DNA from: Herminiimonas sp.
GTDB taxonomy: Bacteria > Pseudomonadota > Gammaproteobacteria > Burkholderiales > Burkholderiaceae
Assembly: GCA_014377155.1 (NCBI GenBank)
Contig: JACMQD010000063.1
Span: forward strand, 1 to 41,181
DNA: 41,181 nt
Direction: 5' to 3'
The notes beneath the pieces are model-generated. The model made no database searches, had not been told where the DNA came from, and was given only the letters and a program-made list of their open reading frames with translations. Position numbers and translations under genes: made by a program. Within the stretch, counting starts at the first letter, position 1. Each line of letters starts with the position of its first letter. Positions 1-10,240 of the stretch are shown here, piece after piece.

Positions 1-3
1 GAA

Positions 4-1374
4 TTACTTGATGATCTTGTAGCATGGTTTGTAGGCCGTGCCCGGCAGCTTCATCCGATGCTGTACCACGAATGACGACAGCAGTGCATCCATCGATGCC
101 ATGATCTGCGGATCACCACGGATTTCGAACAGTCCATGTTCTTCGATGGCGCGGATGCCCTGTTCCTTCAGATTGCCTGCAACGATTCCTGAAAACGCCC
201 GGCGCAGGTTGGCCGCCAGCAAATGACTTTCCTGGTTCTTGTTCAGATTCAGGTTGCGCATGTTGGCATGGGTAGGCGCGAATGGCTTCTGAAATTCATG
301 GTCGATCTTGAGCAGCCAGTTGAAATAGTAGGCGTCGCTGCGGTCCTTGCGAAATTCGCGCACTTGCTTGATCCCGGCCAGCATTTCCTGCGCCACCCGC
401 GTCGGATCGTCGATGATGATCTTGTAACGGCGTTGTCCCTCGATACCGAGCGTGGCACCGATGAATTCGTCGATCTGTTTAAAATAATCTTCCGAGGACT
501 TCGGCCCGGTAAAGATCAGCGGGAAGGGTATATCGACGTTGGCCGGATGCAGCAGGATACCGAGCATATATAAAATTTCTTCGGCAGTGCCGGCACCGCC
601 TGGAAAGACCACGATGCCGTGACCGAGCCGCACGAACGCTTCGAGGCGCTTTTCGATATCTGGCAGGATCAGCAGATCGTTGACGATCGGATTGGGTGAC
701 TCGGCGGCAATGATGCCGGGCTCGGTAAGGCCGAGATAGCGCCCGGTGCCTATGCGCTGCTTGGCGTGGCCGATCGTCGCGCCTTTCATCGGCCCCTTCA
801 TCGCGCCCGGTCCGCAGCCGGTGCAGATGTCCATCGAGCGCACGCCCATCTGATACCCGACATCTTTCGAATAATCGTACTCGATGCGGCTGATCGAATG
901 ACCGCCCCAGCATACGACCAGATTGGGATCGGTCAGCGGCAGCAGCACATTGGCATTACGCAGTATATGAAAAACCGAATCCGTGATGCCCGACGAAGTG
1001 GTCAGGTCGAACTTGGGATTGTCGTTGATCTGATCGCTGACATACAGAATGTCGCGGAGCACTGCGAACAAATGCTCGTGAATACCCCGGATCATTTTGC
1101 CATCGACGAAAGCACTGGTGGGCGCGCCTTTGATATCGAGCTTGATGCCGCGTTCACGCTGGACGATGTTGATGTCAAAAGACGCGTAGCGCTCCAGCAA
1201 TTCCTTGCCGTCGCCGACATGACTACCGCAGTTGAGCACCGCTAGCGAACAATTGCGAAAAATCTTGTACAAACCGCCCTGGCTGGTGTCGCGCAACTTG
1301 CTGACTTCCGTTTTGGACAATACGTCCAGACGACCTGATGGTGATATTTGTGCATCGACGACGTCGAATTTCAT
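4..1374 (-). CDS. ppnN: Nucleotide 5'-monophosphate nucleosidase PpnN (YgdH/LOG family)
   Basis: Cytosolic enzyme that hydrolyses nucleoside monophosphates to ribose 5-phosphate and the free base (family knowledge). The 456-residue product matches the E. coli PpnN length (about 454). Its N-terminus, with ISPSGRLDVLS, FRNCSLAVLN and RERGIKL, follows the PpnN pattern from the first residues. The LOG-type phosphoribohydrolase motif PGGAGTAEE is at residues 258-266, and a C-terminal extension typical of PpnN is present. The frame stays open upstream to 1494, but homology starts at the ATG at 1372-1374, so I chose that start. It is the last gene of the minus-strand series, about 120 bases downstream of the di-iron-oxidase-like gene. 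The stop codon lies 4 bases from the window edge. Identity is strong. Confidence 0.9.
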   Translation of the reverse strand: MKFDVVDAQISPSGRLDVLSKTEVSKLRDTSQGGLYKIFRNCSLAVLNCGSHVGDGKELLERYASFDINIVQRERGIKLDIKGAPTSAFVDGKMIRGIHEHLFAVLRDILYVSDQINDNPKFDLTTSSGITDSVFHILRNANVLLPLTDPNLVVCWGGHSISRIEYDYSKDVGYQMGVRSMDICTGCGPGAMKGPMKGATIGHAKQRIGTGRYLGLTEPGIIAAESPNPIVNDLLILPDIEKRLEAFVRLGHGIVVFPGGAGTAEEILYMLGILLHPANVDIPFPLIFTGPKSSEDYFKQIDEFIGATLGIEGQRRYKIIIDDPTRVAQEMLAGIKQVREFRKDRSDAYYFNWLLKIDHEFQKPFAPTHANMRNLNLNKNQESHLLAANLRRAFSGIVAGNLKEQGIRAIEEHGLFEIRGDPQIMASMDALLSSFVVQHRMKLPGTAYKPCYKIIK

Positions 1375-1497
1375 GCGTGTTGTCCCGAATCCGAAAAAAT
1401 GTTGAGAGCCCGATTGCGTGAGGACAAAATCCTGCAAACTCAAGCCTACCAGATTATTTTCGGATTCGGCCGGGCAAGTGCGCCCCATTGCCAAGTG

Positions 1498-2247
1498 TCA
1501 ATGCCTGCTAGTGGTAACGCATTGATCAAGTGACATCGACATGTAATCGTAACTTTGTCCGATGCGCCGTTCGAGCATGGCGACATAGCTGGGCTGCGCT
1601 TCCACGCCGATCAGTGTGCAAATGATCTCCAGCGCTTCCCAAGGATGGGTATCGTCGTAATGCGCATGCATCTTCAGCCAGCGCATGGCTTTTCGGCGCA
1701 CGCTTTCTTCGAAGCCATTTTCATAACGGTCATCGGAGCAGATCAGTGACGACCATTCGCCTGTGACGCCTTCGATCGCGAGATTGGTCGCCGCCATGCT
1801 GGTCGCCAGCGAATCGCGTTCGCAGGTATGCCAGCATGAGTGGCTCAGGGCCAGGCTTTCGACAGGTGCCACATCGCTGAGAAGGTCTTCGCGGTTGACG
1901 CCGCTTGCGGTGGCCCATTCGACCCAGTGATCCGCATGGTTCTGCTCGACCCGGATATTGTGCAGCAAGTATTTCCGTGCCATGTCTTCGCCAACCGAAC
2001 GACCATAGCGGATCTTGCATAAATTGACCGCCATATACTGCGGAAATTGTTCAATGACCGGCCAGCCGGCAATCAAAAAATTGCGCAATGCGGCTGCCGG
2101 CAAACGCGCTTCTTTCATCATTGCAAACAGTTCATGATCGACCACGCGTCTTTTTTTTGCGCGGGTCGCCTGCATCATGTCCCTGGCCCAAACGGGATAA
2201 CTGTTTATATCTGTCAACGGACCTTGGCGCGAAAATCTTTCTTGCAT
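1498..2247 (-). CDS. CADD/TenA-like heme-oxygenase-fold putative di-iron oxidase
   Basis: A 249-residue all-helical protein of the heme-oxygenase-like di-iron oxidase type (CADD, PqqC and TenA relatives). Candidate metal ligands are visible in order: E101 and H104 (in VEQNHADHW), E159 (AIEGVTGEW), then H194, D198 and H201 in an H-x3-D-x2-H motif. From memory, CADD uses the same H-x3-D-x2-H spacing. The stretch around FPQYMAVN (68-75) also resembles CADD. The tyrosine that CADD consumes appears to be Phe41 here, so a p-aminobenzoate synthase role is doubtful. The start at 2247 has a GGAGAG Shine-Dalgarno sequence 7 bases upstream; the upstream extension to 2304 lacks one. The substrate is unknown. 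No signal peptide is seen. Confidence 0.72.
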   Translation of the reverse strand: MQERFSRQGPLTDINSYPVWARDMMQATRAKKRRVVDHELFAMMKEARLPAAALRNFLIAGWPVIEQFPQYMAVNLCKIRYGRSVGEDMARKYLLHNIRVEQNHADHWVEWATASGVNREDLLSDVAPVESLALSHSCWHTCERDSLATSMAATNLAIEGVTGEWSSLICSDDRYENGFEESVRRKAMRWLKMHAHYDDTHPWEALEIICTLIGVEAQPSYVAMLERRIGQSYDYMSMSLDQCVTTSRH

Positions 2248-2372
2248 GATGGCTCTCCAATAATGTGCAACAACTCCCCGTCTGTAGATAGGATTGACGC
2301 ACAAAGATTTTGAAAAGCGATCCTTATTTTTAACATGTGCCGTACGTCTAGGACGAATTCCGCAGGCGCCGC

Positions 2373-2525
2373 TTATTTCGGAGGAGTGACCGCGGGTGGG
2401 GTAGTTGTCGCCTCCGGCGCAACATTGTGCGATTCGCCCTGCATGTCGATCTTGTCGGCATTTTTATACAAGACTGCGAGGCTGATCGCGGCGAAAACGA
2501 TAAAGCCTACGATAATTTTCCACAT
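2373..2525 (-). CDS. Small single-pass membrane protein
   Basis: A 50-residue peptide starting MWKIIVGF, with one transmembrane helix (about residues 3-20). A short polar stretch containing DKIDMQGE follows, then a Pro/Thr/Ala-rich tail ending in PPK. The start at 2525 has an AGGAA Shine-Dalgarno sequence about 8 bases upstream. I have seen similar tiny proteins with a conserved DKIDMxGE motif next to aconitase in Burkholderiales (recollection, not a search). It lies downstream of the acnA terminator, so it may have its own promoter or depend on read-through. Function is unknown. Membrane placement is inferred from hydrophobicity only. Confidence 0.68.
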   Translation of the reverse strand: MWKIIVGFIVFAAISLAVLYKNADKIDMQGESHNVAPEATTTPPAVTPPK

Positions 2526-2565
2526 GATATCGGTTCCTAATGGGGTAACGCATGGAGCATGCGCG

Positions 2566-2594
2566 AAAAAAAACGCCGGACTGGGCCGGCGTTT
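2566..2594 (-). terminator. Rho-independent terminator of acnA
   Basis: A perfect 9-bp stem (AAACGCCGG with CCGGCGTTT) encloses a 6-base loop. Read on the minus strand it is followed by an unbroken T run at 2573-2566. It lies 88 bases past the acnA stop and before the small membrane protein gene. Confidence 0.88.
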
Positions 2595-2682
2595 GTCCTG
2601 CACGTAATGTAGCTGTTCAAGCTTACGCGGTGCTTGCACCGCCTGATGCCGAACGCAGCACCAGGCTTTTTCTGACTGGAGA

Positions 2683-5406
<2,724 letters not shown>

Positions 5407-5515
5407 TTGCCTCTCCTTGGATGCGATTCAACTGATAAAAATACGGGTAAAACGTGTTCTTCAGAACGCCGGCCGGAGCCCGTCGATCTTCAACCTGTAT
5501 GCCTGACGGCTTGGT

Positions 5516-6082
5516 TCAGGATGCGTTCGCCGTTTGTGCTTTGGGCGCCTCCGATGCGGCGGGCGCGATCGGCGCGGCCGGCGTGGCCGGCGGCACCGGC
5601 AACGCGACGGTTTTTGGCTTCAACTGTTCGGCATCCTTGCATTCGTTCGCCAGTTGCTGGCCAATTTTCGCGTCCAGCAGAATGCCCTTGGCCGGAATGC
5701 CGATCCATACCAGCCCGGTTCGACGGTTTTCGAAGCGAATAGCGCCTGTCGTAGTGCCCACACGCGTCATGCGATGAATCCGTTTTCCCCAACGAAGTGC
5801 CATGTACTTGTCATCGCCGGCATTTTTGTAGATGCTCAGCTTGTTGCCAAGTTCACAGTGAAAATCGGTGACGGTAGAATTGGCGACATCCGGTTCTTTT
5901 GAATCTTCATCATCGCCTGCCGGCTCCTCCTTGGCCACGACCGGGGCTTTCTTGGCGGGGCTTGCCTTCGCAGGCGATTTCTTGGCTGACTTTTTAGCAG
6001 GCGTATCGGTTTGCGCCATTGCCGGGACACTGCAGAGCGCGATACTACCTATCAGCAGCGCAGAAAAAATTGTTTTCATCAT
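5516..6082 (-). CDS. Secreted protein with MliC-like C-terminal domain
   Basis: A 188-residue exported protein. A Sec signal peptide (MMKTIFSALL onward, ending near PAMA/Q at about residue 23) is followed by a Lys/Ala/Pro-rich linker of KKSPAK-type repeats and an acidic stretch. A compact domain of about 80 residues begins at FHCELG and ends at LANECKD; its two cysteines could form a disulphide. Spacing of Cys, Gly, Tyr and Trp recalls the MliC/PliC lysozyme-inhibitor fold, but key inhibitor residues cannot be confirmed by eye. A Pro/Ala-rich tail ends the protein. The start is chosen at the tandem ATG before the signal peptide (6082 or 6079); there is no clear Shine-Dalgarno sequence. It lies 55 bases after the CitE-like gene and 109 before acnA, so may be co-transcribed. 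Confidence 0.65.
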   Translation of the reverse strand: MMKTIFSALLIGSIALCSVPAMAQTDTPAKKSAKKSPAKASPAKKAPVVAKEEPAGDDEDSKEPDVANSTVTDFHCELGNKLSIYKNAGDDKYMALRWGKRIHRMTRVGTTTGAIRFENRRTGLVWIGIPAKGILLDAKIGQQLANECKDAEQLKPKTVALPVPPATPAAPIAPAASEAPKAQTANAS

Positions 6083-6137
6083 GATGTGGTCTCGTCCATG
6101 TGCAAATTCGTTGTCATCCCTACAGCGGTTTGCAGAT

Positions 6138-7121
6138 TTATAAAAGCGCCGCGGCAAGATCGGGAAGCGGCAGGCCGCTGGATCTTGCGCGTTGCAGGAT
6201 AGTCCAATAATACCGGTAGCTCGCCCGATCATGCAGTTTGCCGTCGCGCTGGATCGGACCCCATGCCGCAGCTTGTGCATCGCTCAGGATCTGTGTTGCT
6301 TCATTGATCTCGGAGGCCCGCGGCGCGAACGATTTCAGGATCGGCTTGATCTGGTCGGGATGAATGCTCCACATGCGCATGAAACCGAATTCGGCGGCGG
6401 CACGCGTGGCGTCATTGGCAACCACAGCGCTATCCCTGATTTCTGTGGTGACGTTATGGGACGGCACCTTGCCGTGAGCATGGCAGGCGGCGGCAATTTC
6501 GAGTTTGGCACGCATCACCAGCGGATGCGTGAATTGCCCCGGCGAGCGCATCGCGCCAGCCGGAATGGCGCCGTAGTGTGCAGAAACAAAATCCATGATG
6601 CCGAACGACAGACATTCGACCTCGGGCACGGCAGCGATCGCCTGGACTGCGGCCAGCGCACCATGGGTCTCGATCAGCACATGGATTGGCAACGGGTTCG
6701 ATTGCAGCGGACGTCCATGGAGCGTCGCGTGCCGATTGATCAAGCCAATCGCCGCCATCACATCGCTCACGCTGTCGACCTTGGGAATGACGAGGTAGGC
6801 GAGTTGGGGCGCTGCGCGTTCGCAAATCGCTGCGACATCGGACTCGAAATAAGGACTGCCGATATCGTGGACCCGTGCGCCAATGCGGCCAAAGTGGTTG
6901 CCGTCGCTGCCGATGAGGCTACCGACCAGCCGTGCGTGAGCTTCTTCGGTGCCGGCTGCCTGACCATCTTCACAGTCGAGCGTGATATCGAAAAGAGGTC
7001 CGATGTCCTGTTGCAGCTGCAGCGACTTGCGCATCGCTTTTTCCGTGCCGGCGTAATGGTCGCAAGCCGGAATCGAGACCGGTGGACGCGTGCCTTGGAA
7101 GAGAACATCGGAAGGGTGCAT
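6138..7121 (-). CDS. HpcH/HpaI aldolase / CitE-like (citramalyl- or malyl-CoA-type) lyase
   Basis: A 327-residue TIM-barrel C-C lyase of the CitE superfamily. Visible family marks are the LDCEDG motif (E51, D52), the VLIETHGAL segment with a likely metal-binding Glu, SFGIMDF, and HPDQIKPI near the C-terminus. Relatives cleave CoA thioesters such as citramalyl-CoA, malyl-CoA or citryl-CoA with Mg2+. No citrate lyase alpha, gamma or ligase genes are nearby, so true citrate lyase is unlikely. The ATG at 7121 (MHPSDVLF) is preferred; a TTG at 7148 would add nine residues, and neither has a good ribosome-binding site. It sits between mdh and acnA on the same strand, which suggests a role close to C4/C6 acid metabolism. 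Exact substrate is open. Confidence 0.8.
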   Translation of the reverse strand: MHPSDVLFQGTRPPVSIPACDHYAGTEKAMRKSLQLQQDIGPLFDITLDCEDGQAAGTEEAHARLVGSLIGSDGNHFGRIGARVHDIGSPYFESDVAAICERAAPQLAYLVIPKVDSVSDVMAAIGLINRHATLHGRPLQSNPLPIHVLIETHGALAAVQAIAAVPEVECLSFGIMDFVSAHYGAIPAGAMRSPGQFTHPLVMRAKLEIAAACHAHGKVPSHNVTTEIRDSAVVANDATRAAAEFGFMRMWSIHPDQIKPILKSFAPRASEINEATQILSDAQAAAWGPIQRDGKLHDRASYRYYWTILQRARSSGLPLPDLAAALL

Positions 7122-7178
7122 GTGCAGGTTGTATTCTGGGAGGTGCAATTATTCGATGAAGTTGTCTAAATATGGTGC

Positions 7179-7219
7179 AATCGGATGGCTACCAGGTACA
7201 GCCGCCATCCGATTTTTTT
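7179..7219 (+). terminator. Strong hairpin with plus-strand T run between mdh and the citE-like gene
   Basis: An 11-bp stem (AATCGGATGGC with GCCATCCGATT), a 14-base loop and then a T run at 7213-7219 on the plus strand. On the minus strand, where the genes lie, the stem is preceded by an A run but followed by TGCACC, so classical termination there would be weak. It could stop antisense transcription or protect the mdh mRNA 3' end. Confidence 0.55.
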
Positions 7220-7232
7220 CGAGAACCCGGGA

Positions 7233-8222
7233 TCAACCTACCAGGTGCTTGACGCCGTCGCGCTCTTCGAGGAGTTCCTTGAGCGTGAGATTGATGCGTT
7301 CTTGCGAGAATGCATCGATTTCAAGGCCCTGGACGATCTTGTATTCGCCGTTTTCAGTGGTGACAGGGAAACCGAACATCGTCCCTTCAGGAATGCCATA
7401 CGACCCGTCCGAAGGAATGCCCATCGTGGTCCATTTGCCTGCAGTGCCGAGTACCCAGTCATGCACGTGGTCGATCGCTGCATTGGCGGCCGATGCAGCC
7501 GACGACAGACCACGCGCTTCGATAATCGCACCGCCACGCTTGCCTACTGTCGGCAGGAAAGTGTCTTTGTTCCAGGCATCGTCGCCGATCATGTCTTTGA
7601 CCGACTGACCGTCGATGGTCGCATAGCGGTAATCTGCATACATCGTTGGTGAGTGATTGCCCCAGACGAACAGCTTTTCGATTGCCGTGACTGGTTTGCC
7701 GGTCTTGCCAGCAATCTGCGACAAGGCGCGATTGTGGTCCAGACGCAGCATGGCTGTGAAATTCTTGGCCGGCAGGCCTGGCGCCGACTTCATGGCGATG
7801 TACGCATTGGTATTGGCCGGGTTGCCCACGACAAGGACCTTGACGTTGCGCGAGGCGACCGCATCGAGTGCCTTACCTTGAACGGTGAAAATTTGGGCAT
7901 TGGCTTCGAGCAAGTCCTTACGCTCCATGCCAGGACCGCGTGGACGGGCGCCGACCAGCAGGGCAACGTCGATGTCCTTGAATGCCGTCATCGGATCGCC
8001 ATGGGCGGTCATGCCTTGCAGCAGCGGAAATGCGCAGTCATCGATTTCCATCATGACGCCCTTGAGTGCCTTCTGGGCTTTTTCGTCAGGGATTTCGAGA
8101 AGTTGCAGGATGACCGGCTGGTCTTTTCCGAGCATATCGCCATTAGCGATGCGGAACAGCAATGAATAACCGATCTGACCGGCGGCGCCTGTAACGGCAA
8201 CGCGCATTGGGGCTTTAGCCAT
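7233..8222 (-). CDS. mdh: NAD-dependent malate dehydrogenase
   Basis: TCA-cycle enzyme oxidising malate to oxaloacetate with NAD+. The 329-residue length fits the family. The Rossmann motif [10 protein letters not shown] begins at residue 12. [16 protein letters not shown] and the catalytic His190 in [11 protein letters not shown] are present. It belongs to the longer MDH type common in beta- and some other proteobacteria, not the E. coli 312-residue type. The start at 8222 (MAKAPMRV) has GGAG 8 bases upstream; the frame stays open to about 8402 but that extension shows no protein-like content. A promoter (8417-8445) and a palindrome (8455-8474) precede it, giving a leader of roughly 190 bases. 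It is the first gene of the minus-strand series. Confidence 0.96.
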   Translation of the reverse strand: MAKAPMRVAVTGAAGQIGYSLLFRIANGDMLGKDQPVILQLLEIPDEKAQKALKGVMMEIDDCAFPLLQGMTAHGDPMTAFKDIDVALLVGARPRGPGMERKDLLEANAQIFTVQGKALDAVASRNVKVLVVGNPANTNAYIAMKSAPGLPAKNFTAMLRLDHNRALSQIAGKTGKPVTAIEKLFVWGNHSPTMYADYRYATIDGQSVKDMIGDDAWNKDTFLPTVGKRGGAIIEARGLSSAASAANAAIDHVHDWVLGTAGKWTTMGIPSDGSYGIPEGTMFGFPVTTENGEYKIVQGLEIDAFSQERINLTLKELLEERDGVKHLVG

Positions 8223-8416
8223 GATGAATCTCCAAAAAATGTGATGAAACGAGGTCGAAACTTTGATTAACCAATTCTGCGCATCCGCAATGATACCGGT
8301 GAAAACGAGGCAAGTCACAGACTGTTCGCCCTCCGCGCCTGCAGCAGTGGTGCAGGGTGCGGGCAATCGCGGCCGCTTGTGCCATGGTTTAGCAAAACAC
8401 AAGCCTGTTGCCCGCG

Positions 8417-8445
8417 AGTTTAGGCGTGGGTCGCTTGTAAGTCAA
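8417..8445 (-). promoter_or_regulatory. Predicted sigma70-type promoter of mdh
   Basis: On the minus strand TTGACT (8445-8440) is followed by exactly 17 bases and TAAACT (8422-8417). Both boxes match the sigma70 consensus in most positions. Transcription would start near 8410, giving a leader of about 190 bases before mdh. The 20-bp palindrome lies just upstream of the -35 box. Prediction by eye only. Confidence 0.6.
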
Positions 8446-8454
8446 TCGCTATCT

Positions 8455-8474
8455 TATGTCTTATATAAGACATA
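8455..8474. promoter_or_regulatory. Perfect 20-bp palindrome, candidate GntR-family operator
   Basis: TATGTCTTATATAAGACATA is fully self-complementary about the 8464/8465 axis. It lies 10 bases upstream of the mdh -35 box and 56 bases before the gntR start, where an autoregulatory operator would be expected. GntR/HutC proteins bind short palindromes as dimers (family knowledge). That this regulator binds here is inference. I saw no second copy in the window. Confidence 0.6.
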
Positions 8475-8529
8475 TTACCGACAATATTTGCTGGACGACA
8501 AAGGGTGTTGTGTGGTGAAATCCGAGGTT

Positions 8530-9321
8530 ATGAGCACCGTACAACCTCTCGACAATAATAATGGCGCCACAGCTACCTCTGCCGGTTCTGCCCCGAGTTC
8601 GCCGGCACCCACCTTCAGTCCTCTCTACCAGCAAATCAAGGCACTGATCACGCACAGTCTCCAGGCAGGTGAATGGAAACCCGGTGAATTGATTCCAAGT
8701 GAAGTCGAGCTCGCAGGCCGGTTCAAGGTAAGCCAGGGTACCGTGCGCAAGGCGATCGATGAGCTATCCGCGGAAAACGTGGTGGTGCGCCGCCAGGGCA
8801 AGGGCACCTTCGTGTCGACGCATCACGAAGCGCGTGCGCATTTCCGCTTCCTGCGCCTCATGCCTGACTCGGGCGAGCCGCATCCACACGAAAATCGTAT
8901 CATCGAGGTCAAGCGTCTGCGCGCGCCGGCTGAAGTAGCACGACTGCTCGATCTCAAATCGGGCGATGCGGTGATATTTATCCGGCGTGTTCAGTCCTTT
9001 GAAGGCACGCCAATAATTCTTGAGGAAATCTGGCTGCCCGGACTTATTTTCAAAGGACTGACCGAGCAGCGCCTAATCGAGTACAAAGGACCGATGTACG
9101 GCCTTTTCGAAACCGAGTTCGGCACCCACATGATCCGGGCGGCAGAACGCATCCGCGCGGTGAGTGCGGACGACACTTCGGCGGAGTTGTTAGCGGTTCC
9201 AAAGAATACACCACTATTAAGCGTAGAACGCGTGTCCTATACCTACCATGACAAACCGGTGGAAGTACGTCGAGGACTGTACCTTACCGACAGTCATCAC
9301 TACCGGAACGAATTAAGTTGA
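8530..9321 (+). CDS. GntR/HutC-family transcriptional regulator with UTRA domain
   Basis: A 263-residue DNA-binding regulator. A Ser/Ala-rich leader (1-28) is followed by a GntR winged helix-turn-helix (about 31-97: PLYQQIK, PGELIPSE, SQGTVRKAID, RRQGKGTFV) and a HutC-type UTRA effector-binding domain (about 115-255). Ligands of such domains are small metabolites; given the neighbours, an organic acid is a reasonable guess. The start is uncertain: ATG at 8530 is preceded by CCGAGG close by, while in-frame GTG codons at 8512 and 8515 have AAGGG upstream. It stands divergent to mdh and 137 bases before sdhC on the same strand, so it probably controls one or both TCA units and itself. Confidence 0.88.
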   Translation: MSTVQPLDNNNGATATSAGSAPSSPAPTFSPLYQQIKALITHSLQAGEWKPGELIPSEVELAGRFKVSQGTVRKAIDELSAENVVVRRQGKGTFVSTHHEARAHFRFLRLMPDSGEPHPHENRIIEVKRLRAPAEVARLLDLKSGDAVIFIRRVQSFEGTPIILEEIWLPGLIFKGLTEQRLIEYKGPMYGLFETEFGTHMIRAAERIRAVSADDTSAELLAVPKNTPLLSVERVSYTYHDKPVEVRRGLYLTDSHHYRNELS

Positions 9322-9458
9322 TGTCGCCGTACCTGCCCGTGCCTGCGCCTGCTTTTAGAGCCCGCGAGCAGCAAGTTCGTTTGTGATGCAGAATATCGAT
9401 TGGTGTGCTGCACAAAATAAGCGAAAATTACGGAATTATTAAGTTGGGGAGTAGTGAA

Positions 9459-9869
9459 ATGTCGGAAAAAACCAAAAGAGCAAAGCCGCAGTTCGGTCCG
9501 ATGCGCTTCGCGGAAATCCATTATTACCGCTTGCCGCTGTCGGGGATCGTATCCATCCTGCACCGTGTCAGTGGTGGATTGATGTTTGTATTGTTGCCGT
9601 TCGTGCTTTATCTGCTGGACCAAAGTCTGTTATCGGAAGACACCTTCGCTTACATGAAGGGCATTGCGTCGAACTGGTTCGTCAAGCTGATAATTCTGGC
9701 CCTGTCATGGGCATTTCTGCATCATTTCGTCTCCGGTATCCGGCACCTGTTCCTGGATATGCACATGGGCATGGAAAAGGATACCGCGCGCAAGGTTTCG
9801 ATTGCGGTTTTCGCAGTCAGCTTGCCGCTGACTTTGCTGGTCGCGTTCAAACTGTTTGGAGTGTTTTAA
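9459..9869 (+). CDS. sdhC: Succinate dehydrogenase cytochrome b556 subunit
   Basis: Inner-membrane anchor of complex II that helps bind heme b and ubiquinone. The 136-residue protein has three hydrophobic helices (about 30-52, 73-97, 112-134). The SdhC signature HxxxGIRH is present; H89 corresponds to the E. coli heme ligand H84, with H96 after it. The N-terminal motif SGIVSILHRVSG is also typical. The start at 9459 has GGGGAG 7 bases upstream; the frame is open from 9405 but that part is not SdhC-like. It is the first gene of sdhCDAB and directly abuts sdhD. Confidence 0.95.
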   Translation: MSEKTKRAKPQFGPMRFAEIHYYRLPLSGIVSILHRVSGGLMFVLLPFVLYLLDQSLLSEDTFAYMKGIASNWFVKLIILALSWAFLHHFVSGIRHLFLDMHMGMEKDTARKVSIAVFAVSLPLTLLVAFKLFGVF

Positions 9870-10238
9870 ATGGCAAATAATAATATCGGTGCGAGGCGTC
9901 TGGTCGTTGGTGCGCATTACGGCATGCGCGACTGGCTGGCGCAGCGCATTACCGCCATCGTCATGGCAAGCTATACGGTCATTCTGCTTTTCTGTTTTTT
10001 TACCGGAAACGGTTTCAGTTATGAGGGCTGGGCCGGCATTTTTAGTCGCCAGTGGTTCAAGATCGCGACATTTACTGTTTTCATTGCGCTGTTCTACCAC
10101 GCGTGGGTCGGCGTGCGCGATATCTGGATGGACTATGTCGCGCACTCCGTCGGTATTCGTCTCGCGTTGCAAGTTGCCACACTGTTGTGGTTGATCGGTT
10201 GTGCCGGCTGGGCGGTACAGATTCTTTGGAGAACCTAA
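9870..10238 (+). CDS. sdhD: Succinate dehydrogenase hydrophobic membrane anchor subunit
   Basis: Second membrane anchor of complex II, 122 residues with three transmembrane helices (about 27-47, 62-84, 95-117). The [14 protein letters not shown] segment contains the likely heme-ligand His and the Asp-Tyr pair near the quinone site. The ATG follows the sdhC stop with no gap, and GGAG lies inside the sdhC end, so translation is probably coupled. The sdhA GTG start follows 2 bases after its stop. Confidence 0.94.
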   Translation: MANNNIGARRLVVGAHYGMRDWLAQRITAIVMASYTVILLFCFFTGNGFSYEGWAGIFSRQWFKIATFTVFIALFYHAWVGVRDIWMDYVAHSVGIRLALQVATLLWLIGCAGWAVQILWRT

Positions 10239-10240
10239 TC

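Larger units (their letters stand above)
8223..8529. other. Divergent mdh / gntR intergenic region (307 bases)
   Basis: Regulatory region between the two divergent genes. It holds the mdh promoter and the palindrome listed separately. It also has nested inverted repeats: GCGGGCAA (8359-8366) with TTGCCCGC (8408-8415), and CTTGTG (8376-8381) with CACAAG (8398-8403). The inner pair falls inside the predicted mdh leader RNA. No credible gene is seen. The open frame that runs through it into gntR encodes a low-quality sequence without a start signal. Confidence 0.7.

Noticed and set aside
5456..5467. GTTCT-TC-AGAAC palindrome upstream of acnA as an operator
   Set aside because: Short, of a kind expected by chance, and not close to a clear promoter.
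8263..8529. N-terminal extension of the GntR frame into the intergenic region
   Set aside because: It would cross the palindrome, has no start signal, and its translation is unlike any regulator N-terminus.
10052..10240. Longer sdhA start inside sdhD
   Set aside because: The GTG at 10241 has a good GGAG site and matches the family N-terminus.
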